A DNA stretch of 14,175 bases from Cyanobium sp. NIES-981 (lineage in GTDB: Bacteria; Cyanobacteriota; Cyanobacteriia; PCC-6307; Cyanobiaceae): NCBI GenBank assembly GCA_945907085.1, contig CAMDSS010000026.1, positions 1-14,175 of the forward strand, read 5' to 3'. Numbering within the stretch: position 1 is the first letter of the stretch; every line of letters starts with the position of its first letter. Position numbers and translations under genes: made by a program. Of this stretch, positions 6,857 to 12,989 are shown piece by piece. The notes under the pieces are model-generated. The model was given only the letters and a program-made list of their open reading frames with translations. It did no database searches and was not told where the DNA came from.

Positions 6857-7786
6857 TTACCAAACCGCGGATCTGGCCTCTTGGTAGAGGGCCCGCACTC
6901 CGATGCGGTTGAGGGGCAAGCGCAGCAGCTCCATCGCCCAGGAGCTGTGGCCGCGGCGAATCAACCAGGCCAACACCGGCTTGAGACTGCGTTCATTGAG
7001 CAGGCCCCCCAGAGTGAGCAGTTCCCAAAGCAGCCAATGGAGCCTGGTGTACTGGACGATGAAGCGCACCCGCCGGGTGGGGTGCTTGCGAAAAAACACC
7101 AGGCCCATTTTGGCCCGCTCCTGCTCAACCCGAATCAAGGCCGGGATCTGGTCGAGGCTGAGAGCCGGGTGCCAGTGGTACCCAACGGCTTCAGGGCAAC
7201 GCACGAGCTCAACTCCCTGGAGCCGAAGGCGCTCGCCGAGTTCCAGATCTTCCCAGCCGTAGAGATGGAAACGGGTGTCAAACAGACCCGCCCCTTCGAG
7301 TAGGGCCCGGTCGATCGCCACATTGCCGGTGGCGAAGTAGGCCCAGGAGAGGTCGCGGAGCTTGTGGGGTTCGCTGGTGGGGTCAGAGAAATTGGCCGTA
7401 TTGATCACCGCCCCGTAGGTGAAGCAACGGCGATGGCCTGCCCGCTGCCAGTAGCACTCCAGCGCCTTGCCATGGCAGCTCAAGAAGGTGGGGGTCACCA
7501 CCAGGTCGCTGTCGATGAACACGATCACCTCACCCCGGGCGTTCGCCACGCCGCGGTTGCGCCCCTGGGCCGGGCCGCCATGGCTTTGCTGAATCAACCT
7601 CACATGGGGCAGCTCGGCGGCCTGGGCCGTCAGCCAGGCCACGGTCTCATCGGTGGAGCCGTCGTCGACGAGCACCACTTCAAAACCCGTGACCGGAGCT
7701 TCGAGGCGCTGGGCTTCGAGGGCCCGCAGACACGTCTGCAGGATGGGCAGCCGGTTGTAGGTGGGGATAACAACGCTGATGAACAT
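6857..7786 (-). CDS. Family 2 glycosyltransferase (GT-A fold)
   Basis: A predicted inverting glycosyltransferase that moves a sugar from a nucleotide donor to an unknown acceptor, probably in polysaccharide, LPS or glycan assembly. The 309-residue product opens with ISVVIPTYNR, has VDDGSTDE (40-47) for donor-nucleotide binding, the metal-binding DxD-type IDSD (91-94), GPAQGRNRGV (71-80), and GWEDLELGERL (177-187), the ED motif near the acceptor/catalytic base. The C-terminal 100 residues are Arg/Leu/Trp-rich and may lie on the membrane surface, but no clear transmembrane helix is seen. It starts 45 bases past the terminator of the upstream pcyA-dev unit, so it should have its own weak promoter or depend on read-through; no good promoter is visible in that gap. 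No other glycan genes are nearby, so the acceptor cannot be inferred. Confidence 0.88.
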   Translation of the reverse strand: MFISVVIPTYNRLPILQTCLRALEAQRLEAPVTGFEVVLVDDGSTDETVAWLTAQAAELPHVRLIQQSHGGPAQGRNRGVANARGEVIVFIDSDLVVTPTFLSCHGKALECYWQRAGHRRCFTYGAVINTANFSDPTSEPHKLRDLSWAYFATGNVAIDRALLEGAGLFDTRFHLYGWEDLELGERLRLQGVELVRCPEAVGYHWHPALSLDQIPALIRVEQERAKMGLVFFRKHPTRRVRFIVQYTRLHWLLWELLTLGGLLNERSLKPVLAWLIRRGHSSWAMELLRLPLNRIGVRALYQEARSAVW

Positions 7787-7830
7787 GGCTGTTGCGAATC
7801 AGACGGTGCAAGGGCAGGCCGCTAGGCCAG

Positions 7831-7856
7831 AAAAAAGGGGATCCCAAGGGATCCCC
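7831..7856 (-). terminator. Intrinsic terminator of the pcyA-devBCA-small gene unit
   Basis: On the minus strand a perfect 9-bp stem GGGGATCCC/GGGATCCCC (7856-7848 and 7845-7837) with a two-base TT between the arms (the innermost pairs probably open to make a stable loop) is followed at once by TTTTTT (7836-7831). It lies 40 bases after the stop of the 51-residue gene and 45 bases before the glycosyltransferase start. This is the clearest transcription stop in the window. Confidence 0.9.
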
Positions 7857-7895
7857 AATGCGGTACGAAACCAGTGCAGTGATGCAAAGGTCTGA

Positions 7896-8051
7896 TCAAT
7901 CGGCAGCGCCGCCGTTGTTGGCCGTACCGGTGACACCATTGCCGGCACCTTCACCACGGCCGTCGTTGCGGAGCTTGCGCTTCTTAAACTTGCGGGCATA
8001 GGCGCGGTTGCGCTCTTGCTTTTCCTTCTTGAGATTTCTGCGCTTAGCCAT
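7896..8051 (-). CDS. Small, very basic conserved-looking protein (51 residues)
   Basis: A short gene with ATG start and TGA stop, encoding 51 residues. The first 28 residues contain 15 Lys/Arg (opening MAKRRNLKKEKQERNRAYAR), and the last 20 are Gly/Asn/Ala-rich (GRGEGAGNGVTGTANNGGAAD) and look disordered. The charge pattern resembles small ribosome- or nucleic-acid-binding proteins, but I cannot assign a family with certainty; similar MAKRRNLKKEK-type small proteins occur, to my recollection, in picocyanobacteria. It follows devA by 74 bases and is followed by a strong intrinsic terminator, a good sign that it is really transcribed. Codon use matches the neighbours (AAG, CGC, AAC). A promoter in the 74-base gap is possible but not evident. 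Alternative reading frames across the same bases run through the terminator and are not convincing. Confidence 0.75.
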   Translation of the reverse strand: MAKRRNLKKEKQERNRAYARKFKKRKLRNDGRGEGAGNGVTGTANNGGAAD

Positions 8052-8125
8052 GCGAGCGGCGTTAAGGGGAAGATGCGAACAACCACCCTAACCAACGGCG
8101 TACTAGCCGGTGCAGGGGGAACCTT

Positions 8126-8803
8126 TTAAAGGGGCTTGGCGAAGAGGTGGCCGTCTTCCATTTGCAGGAGGCGGTCGGCGATATCCAGGATGCGGGGATC
8201 GTGGGTCACCATCAAGACGCCACAGCCCTGCTGGCGGGCCAAATCCTTGAGTAAATCCACCACCTCGCGGCCGCTCTGACTATCCAGGGCAGCCGTTGGC
8301 TCATCGGCCAAAAGCAGTTGGGGCTTGGCGGCCAAGGCGCGGGCGATGGCGACACGCTGCTTCTGGCCCCCGGATAAATCGTGGGGCAAGTGGCCCAAAT
8401 GATCACCCAAGCCCACAGCCCTCAGCCACTCCCTGGCCTGATCCCTGCGGGCTCGATAGCTGAGCCCTGGCAGGAGATCCGAACCCATTTGCACGTTTTG
8501 CTCCGCCGTCAGACAGCGCAACAGGTTGTGGCCTTGAAAAATCATGCCGATGCTGCGGCGCAACTGCTGGCGGGCACCGCGTTGGGCCCCATGCAGTTGT
8601 TGGCCCAACACGTGAACGGAGCCCTGCTGCACCTGGCGCAGGGCACCAACCAAGGTGAGAAAGGTTGTTTTGCCGCACCCTGACGGGCCCGTGAGCAAGA
8701 CGACCTCCCCGGCCGCAACCCTGCATTCGATGCCCTGAAGCACCTGACGGCGGTTGGTGCCCGAACCGAACCAGTGCTGCAAGCCCTGCACCTCAATGGC
8801 CAT
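8126..8803 (-). CDS. devA: DevA-type ABC exporter ATP-binding protein
   Basis: ATPase of a DevBCA (MacB/LolD-like) exporter; it drives the DevC permease from the cytosolic face. From the chosen ATG the product is 225 residues: Walker A GPSGCGKTT (39-47), Q-loop FQGHN (89-93), signature LSGGQKQR (143-150), Walker B LLLADEP (163-169), D-loop AALD (171-174) and switch His201 in MVTHDP. The frame is open 27 codons further upstream, but that part lies inside devC, and homologues begin with a MAIEV-like stretch right before the nucleotide-binding fold, so the start 14 bases after the devC stop is preferred. The base run before the start is pyrimidine-rich (gcctcccctccc) and has no Shine-Dalgarno. 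Gene order B-C-A is that of the heterocyst glycolipid exporter of filamentous cyanobacteria, but the cargo here is unknown. Confidence 0.93.
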   Translation of the reverse strand: MAIEVQGLQHWFGSGTNRRQVLQGIECRVAAGEVVLLTGPSGCGKTTFLTLVGALRQVQQGSVHVLGQQLHGAQRGARQQLRRSIGMIFQGHNLLRCLTAEQNVQMGSDLLPGLSYRARRDQAREWLRAVGLGDHLGHLPHDLSGGQKQRVAIARALAAKPQLLLADEPTAALDSQSGREVVDLLKDLARQQGCGVLMVTHDPRILDIADRLLQMEDGHLFAKPL

Positions 8804-8817
8804 GGGAGGGGAGGCGT

Positions 8818-10017
8818 TCAAAAGATTTCGGCCGGATCCGCATCCGCCAAGCGACGCATGGCTAGGGAAGCCGAACCCATGCACATCAGCAAAATCATGG
8901 TGAATACCGTCACGGCCCGGGTTGTGTCCATGGCAACGGGCAGCTGGGTTGCACCGCGCACCAACGCATACAGACCCTGGCCGGCCGCATAGGCGGGAAG
9001 GTAACCAAACGCCGCCAACAGCAATCCCTCCCGGGCCACAACCCCCAACAAAGTTAAAAGGGGATAGCCCATGGCCATCAAGGTGGCGTATTCCGGCAGG
9101 TGATCACTCACATCGGAATAGAGAACCTGGTAAACGATGACACAACCAACCACGAACCCCATCCCTGCTCCCAGGGTAAAGATGAAGCCAATGGAGGTGC
9201 TTGTTCGCCAGTAATTTTGTTCAAAATCAATGAATCCCTGCTTTGTCAATACGGTGACATCGTCCGGGAGGCTTGTCTTTAATCGGGAGATCACAGCCGC
9301 GGGATCAGATCCGGGCTTCAGTCGAATCAATCCCACTTCAATACTTCCTGGGGGAGTATTGGGCATCAGGCCAAGAAAAGTCTCACTACTGGTCAGCAAA
9401 TTGCCATCGGCCCCAAAGGATGTGCCAAGACTGACCAGGCCAGCCACCCGCACCCGCATGCCGGAAATCTCACTTTCCACGGTGCGGCCAGCCTTAAACC
9501 ATTCGGCAACGGGGCCAAATTCCGCTCGCGACTGCTGATCAAACAGAACTCGGCCCCGTTGGTTGAGAACCGTGGCCTTACTCGCCAGGCTGGGGTCGGT
9601 AAACAAAGGGTCGGTGGGCTCAAAGCCCAGGGCCAAAATGGAACGGGTGGAAAGATTTTTGGGATTACGCCAGAGCAGTAAATTCCAATGGACAGGGGTA
9701 ATTCCCGCCACCTGGGGATCTGCCATGGCTTGTACCAGCCTGCGGCGGGGGAAGCCGGCCATGCTCACCGAACTACTGGAGCGCGGGCTAATCAGAACCA
9801 GATCGGTATCGAAGAGCCGGTGAATCGTGACGCTGGCATCAAACAGGCCATCCCGAAATCCCAATTGCATAAACATCAAGATTCCAGCGAAGCTGATGCC
9901 AGCAAGGGCCACCGCCAGACGCACAGGCTGCCTGGTGAGCAACAACCAGGCCAGGGGAATACCCCGGCCGCCCCAAAGGGAGCGGAGGACCCTAAGCAAA
10001 GGCTGCAAGGGGCTCAA
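8818..10017 (-). CDS. devC: DevC-type ABC exporter permease
   Basis: Inner-membrane permease of the DevBCA exporter, an FtsX/MacB-like protein of 399 residues. It shows the DevC signature near the N terminus, IPLAWLLLTRQPVRLAVALAG with LMFMQLGFRDGLFD (47-60) forming and closing the first membrane span (about 33-52), a large periplasmic domain (about 60-270), three further spans (about 275-299, 320-348 and 368-387), and the family C-terminal end ADADPAEIF. The start is TTG, overlapping the devB stop as TTGA; no ATG exists in frame before residue 48, which is already inside the first span, so a non-ATG start is required. Base composition dips in part of the periplasmic-domain code (positions 9181-9240 hold 25 G/C in 60 by hand count), unlike flanking genes. 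Confidence 0.93.
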   Translation of the reverse strand: MSPLQPLLRVLRSLWGGRGIPLAWLLLTRQPVRLAVALAGISFAGILMFMQLGFRDGLFDASVTIHRLFDTDLVLISPRSSSSVSMAGFPRRRLVQAMADPQVAGITPVHWNLLLWRNPKNLSTRSILALGFEPTDPLFTDPSLASKATVLNQRGRVLFDQQSRAEFGPVAEWFKAGRTVESEISGMRVRVAGLVSLGTSFGADGNLLTSSETFLGLMPNTPPGSIEVGLIRLKPGSDPAAVISRLKTSLPDDVTVLTKQGFIDFEQNYWRTSTSIGFIFTLGAGMGFVVGCVIVYQVLYSDVSDHLPEYATLMAMGYPLLTLLGVVAREGLLLAAFGYLPAYAAGQGLYALVRGATQLPVAMDTTRAVTVFTMILLMCMGSASLAMRRLADADPAEIF

Positions 10018-10904
10018 GGCAGGAATCGGATGATCACCTTGAGTCCGGCCAACTGGCGCACCCTGGCCAAATCAGAGGGATCCAGGGCCAATCGCACCTC
10101 CACCACGCGGGCATCCGCGTCGCCCGTGGGGTTGGTGGAAACCACCTGCCGCTGGCGGACCTGGGGAGTGATCCGCACAACGCGAGCTTTTAGGGTCGTC
10201 GTCAAGCCCCCATTTTCACTAATCAAGGTTGCTGGCTGACCAACACGAACACGGCTGATATCGCTCTCATAGACCTCTGCAACGGCTTCCATCTGGTCGG
10301 TATTACCGAGCTCCAAGATTCCGGACTCCCCAGGTCGCTCCCCCGGTCGGGCCAGAATCCGTAGGACAGTGGCATCAATCGGTGCGCGCAATTCGCTTTG
10401 CACCAGGTCGGATTGGACCTTGCGAAGTTGAACCCGGGCCTGGGCCAAGTCCCCCCGCAAGTTGATTAACTTGATTTCCCGGTTGTCCAGGTCCGCCGAG
10501 GGGGTGGCGCCACTTTTGGCTAGGCGCCGATAACGGCGGGTATCCCGCTCGAGCAGTTGCAGCTCGAGGAGCGTGTTGGAAATCTTGGTTTGAGCCAGGG
10601 CCTTGTCAGCCAGGAGGCCAGGTCTGCTGTCAAAGCTGGCCAGTAGATCGCCCCGGCGCACCCGATCTCCCTCCTGCACCAAAAGGGCGGCAATCCTGGG
10701 GCTACCCCCCAGGCCTGACATGGGGGCCGCGAGCTTGCGCACATCCCCCGCCGGTTCGAGTCGTCCAAGGGCTGACACCGCTTCCGGCAGTTGCTGGACC
10801 GGGGCCTTGGCGATGGGGCGAGGCGCCGGTGATGGCTTTAACAGGGAAGCAAAGCCAATCACCAGGGCCAAACCACCAACGGCCAGCCACCAAGGACGCT
10901 TCAT
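10014..10904 (-). CDS. devB: DevB-type membrane fusion (HlyD family) protein
   Basis: Periplasmic adaptor of the DevBCA exporter, which links the DevC/DevA pump to an outer-membrane channel. The 296-residue product has an N-terminal membrane anchor (about 5-22), a first lipoyl half (about 45-95, with GRLEPAGDVRKLAAP), a short alpha-helical hairpin (about 98-170), the second lipoyl half (SELRAPIDATVLRIL, 170-184), and a beta-barrel (about 205-296). The ATG overlaps the pcyA stop as TGATG. A longer open frame upstream lies within pcyA and is a shadow, since MKRPWWLAVGG gives a clean membrane-anchor start. The hairpin is short; the heterocyst-type Anabaena DevB is a much larger protein (about 470 residues from memory), so this may be a minimal adaptor. 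The outer-membrane partner (TolC type) is not in the window. Confidence 0.92.
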   Translation of the reverse strand: MKRPWWLAVGGLALVIGFASLLKPSPAPRPIAKAPVQQLPEAVSALGRLEPAGDVRKLAAPMSGLGGSPRIAALLVQEGDRVRRGDLLASFDSRPGLLADKALAQTKISNTLLELQLLERDTRRYRRLAKSGATPSADLDNREIKLINLRGDLAQARVQLRKVQSDLVQSELRAPIDATVLRILARPGERPGESGILELGNTDQMEAVAEVYESDISRVRVGQPATLISENGGLTTTLKARVVRITPQVRQRQVVSTNPTGDADARVVEVRLALDPSDLARVRQLAGLKVIIRFLP

Positions 10905-11671
10905 CAACCAGCTCCCAAGGCCAAGGGCTGGGGATCGTCGAACAGGAGTTCCTCGATGTAGCGATCCGCCCACTCCGGATTGAAGGCCTTCTCCAGCACC
11001 CGGCGAGTCTTGTCGTTTTGTTTCTGTTGCTTGCAATAGCGGAGCTGACCCTGCCATCGATTCACCGTAGCCGGATGGTCGAGGGGTTGGGGCTCGGTGG
11101 CCTTGATGGCGTCAGCCAAGACGTGCAGCACCTCGGCCACCTCGTCGATAAACCAGCCCTCTTCCTCCCCATTGGCTGGGCGCACAAATCGCACGTAGGG
11201 GGAGAAAATCTCTCCCCAGGGCGGCAGCTCCCTGGGTTGGCTGTAGGGCCTTGGGCTGCGAGCGGCCAAACCGCTCGCGATGGCCTCAGGCAGGGAACCG
11301 GAAACGGGGGAGAGATCGACAATCGCCGCCGAAACCCCCGCTGGGCCGGCCACGATGTCGGCGCCGAAAACGGGTAGATCAAAGCGGGGATCGGGGAACA
11401 GCACGCAGTGCAGGATTTGAAGACCAGCCCCAAGCCGGGCCGTCTCCAGGTGCAACTTGCGCAGCCCGCGGCACTGGCGCAGTTCATTGCGGATGAACAG
11501 GGCCTCCCCATCGAGACTGCCCCTGATGGCCTCCAGGTCGGCGGCGATCTCCAGGGGGGCCAGGTCGGGCAACACCTGCCAGCTGGAGCGAATCCGATCC
11601 GCCAACGCATCGACCAGGGGGTGGAGCCCGCCGCTTGCAGGGGTGGCGCTCGAGGAAGGGATTGTGCTCAC
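10904..11671 (-). CDS. pcyA: Phycocyanobilin:ferredoxin oxidoreductase
   Basis: PcyA reduces biliverdin IXalpha by four electrons from ferredoxin to give phycocyanobilin, the chromophore of phycocyanin and of cyanobacterial phytochromes; cytosolic. The start is taken as GTG at 11671, since there is no ATG before the conserved fold until far upstream. This gives 255 residues (Synechocystis PcyA has about 248). With this start the known catalytic residues fall at the same numbers as in Synechocystis: His74 and Glu76 (KLHLETARLG), His88 (QILHCVLFP), Asp105 (FGADIVAGP) and Val225 (KTRRVLEKAF). Other family blocks present are GGVSAAI-like AGVSAAIVDLSP, RELPPWGEIFSPY and QQKQNDKTRRVLEKAF. Its TGA overlaps the devB ATG by one base, so translation of devB is likely coupled to it. 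It is divergent from the M16 peptidase gene with a gap of only 22 bases. Confidence 0.96.
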   Translation of the reverse strand: MSTIPSSSATPASGGLHPLVDALADRIRSSWQVLPDLAPLEIAADLEAIRGSLDGEALFIRNELRQCRGLRKLHLETARLGAGLQILHCVLFPDPRFDLPVFGADIVAGPAGVSAAIVDLSPVSGSLPEAIASGLAARSPRPYSQPRELPPWGEIFSPYVRFVRPANGEEEGWFIDEVAEVLHVLADAIKATEPQPLDHPATVNRWQGQLRYCKQQKQNDKTRRVLEKAFNPEWADRYIEELLFDDPQPLALGAG

Positions 11672-11693
11672 AAAAGGCCCAGCAGCCAGCAGA
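11672..11693. other. Divergent 22-base gap between pcyA and M16 subunit gene
   Basis: Only 22 bases separate the chosen starts (GTG of pcyA at 11671, ATG of the M16 gene at 11694). There is no room for two separate promoters, so both transcription starts must lie inside the opposite gene's 5' coding region, or the messages are leaderless or nearly so. No hexamers of note were seen in the gap itself. Confidence 0.45.
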
Positions 11694-12989
11694 ATGCAGA
11701 TCTTGCCATGGTTCTCCGCCTTGCCCCTGGCCCCTCCGTTGCCCCTGTTGCCAGGCCTCAGCAACCCCGAACAACGCCAGCTGGCCAATGGGGCCCAGGT
11801 GATGGTCCTGGGCATGGAGGCCTCCCCCCTGGTCTGCATCGATTTTTGGTGCCGCGCCGGCAGCGTCTTTGAGGGCCCCGGGGAAAGTGGCCTGGCCCAC
11901 TTCCTTGAGCACATGGTGTTCAAGGGGAGCCGCAACCTGGCCGCCGGTGAATTTGATCGGCGCATTGAGGCCCTAGGGGGCCAAAGCAACGCAGCCACAG
12001 GCTTTGACGACGTCCACTACCACGTTCTGATTCCACCGGCTGCGGCATCCGAAGCGTTGCAGCTCCTGCTCGAGCTCGTGCTTGAGCCCCAACTCGACGG
12101 CGATGCCTTCGCCATGGAGCGGCAAGTGGTGCTTGAGGAATTGGCCCAAAGCGAAGACCAGCCCGATGAAATGGCCTTCCAGCAACTCCTCAAACTGGGT
12201 TGCGGAGACCATCCCTACGGCCAACCAATCCTGGGTCAAAAGGAGGCCTTACTGGCCCATCGGCCAAGCGCCATGGCCCAGTTTCACCAACGGCTCTATG
12301 GCGCCAACCGCTGCGTGCTGGCCCTGGGCGGCCAATTGGCCGGTTGGGACCTCGACGCCGAGCTTGGGTGCAGTGCCCTCGCCCGGCTTAGAGCCGTGGA
12401 CGAACCCGGCCCCCGCTCCCTGCTGCAGGTTCATCCCGGCGAGCACCGCCTTGCCATTCCCCGGCTGGAATCCGCCCGCCTCTTGATGCTCTGGCAACAG
12501 CCCCGCGCCGCCGATGTGATCGGAGTGATGGGCGCTGATGTGATGACCACCGTGATGGCCGAAGGTCGGCGCAGCAGGCTCGTCAACCGCTTGCGCGAAC
12601 AGCTGCGACTGGTCGAAAGCATTGACCTCGACGTTCACGCCATGGAATGGGGCAGCTTCGCCCTGCTCGAAGCGGTCTGTGAGACCGACGACCTACCCCA
12701 GGTGCGCCAGGTGATTGGCCAGGTTTGGCAGGAGCTGATGGAGGAGCCCATCTCTGAACCCGAATGGCTGCGGGCCCAGCGGCTCGTGGCCAACGGCTAC
12801 CGCTTTGGCCTGGAGGCGGCGGGTGGAATCGCCGGCTTGATCGGTAGCAATGGGCTCTGGAGCCGGCCCCAATCCTTGGCAGCCCCCTTGGAATGGCTCC
12901 AACACTGGACCCCGGCAGCGCTGCATCGGCAAGCCCTACCCCTGCTCAACCCCGCCAAAGCCTTTGTGCTCGAGGCGGTGCCCACATGA
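11694..12989 (+). CDS. M16-family zinc peptidase, catalytic subunit
   Basis: Predicted zinc metalloprotease of the insulinase/mitochondrial processing peptidase family (M16B); 431 residues from the ATG. The inverted zinc motif HxxEH is intact as HFLEH (69-73, in GLAHFLEHMVFKG), with the third ligand Glu148 or Glu149 in ERQVVLEEL at the expected distance of about 76 residues. Other family blocks: FDRRIEALGGQSNAATGFDDVHYH (split here as 87-99 and 100-110) and GHPYG-like GDHPYGQPILG (171-181). The C-terminal half has RRSRLVNRLREQLRLVESI in place of the usual RxGLAY, so it lacks the Tyr that completes the substrate-binding pair; Glu308 falls at that spot. The start at 11694 is preferred over an open frame reaching 79 codons upstream, which would run through pcyA. 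The N terminus is Leu/Pro-rich and not a clear signal peptide. It overlaps the next gene as ATGA. Confidence 0.88.
   Translation: MQILPWFSALPLAPPLPLLPGLSNPEQRQLANGAQVMVLGMEASPLVCIDFWCRAGSVFEGPGESGLAHFLEHMVFKGSRNLAAGEFDRRIEALGGQSNAATGFDDVHYHVLIPPAAASEALQLLLELVLEPQLDGDAFAMERQVVLEELAQSEDQPDEMAFQQLLKLGCGDHPYGQPILGQKEALLAHRPSAMAQFHQRLYGANRCVLALGGQLAGWDLDAELGCSALARLRAVDEPGPRSLLQVHPGEHRLAIPRLESARLLMLWQQPRAADVIGVMGADVMTTVMAEGRRSRLVNRLREQLRLVESIDLDVHAMEWGSFALLEAVCETDDLPQVRQVIGQVWQELMEEPISEPEWLRAQRLVANGYRFGLEAAGGIAGLIGSNGLWSRPQSLAAPLEWLQHWTPAALHRQALPLLNPAKAFVLEAVPT

Noticed and set aside
6053..7303. Long plus-strand open frame of 416 codons opposite rpsB and the glycosyltransferase
   Set aside because: It is antisense to two genes with clear family motifs, crosses their intergenic region, and its translation has no recognisable motifs; long antisense frames are common in GC-rich DNA.
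7799..8095. Minus-strand 98-codon frame over the small basic gene
   Set aside because: It runs through the intrinsic terminator and overlaps the better supported 51-residue gene in another frame.
8114..8135. Short palindrome around CCTTTTAAAGG at the devA end as a terminator
   Set aside because: The stem is short and AT-rich with no T-run after it on the minus strand, and the real terminator lies after the small gene.
10905..11057. Longer devB start at 11057
   Set aside because: The added 51 residues lie inside pcyA in another frame; the later ATG starts directly at the membrane anchor and overlaps the pcyA stop.
11457..11693. Upstream extension of the first M16 gene to an ATG at 11457
   Set aside because: It would run antisense through the 5' coding part of pcyA, and the added residues are Arg/Ser-rich with no resemblance to the M16 family.
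11672..11998. Upstream extension of pcyA to an ATG at 11998
   Set aside because: It would lie opposite the zinc-motif region of the M16 gene, and the GTG at 11671 gives the family length with catalytic residues at the expected numbers.
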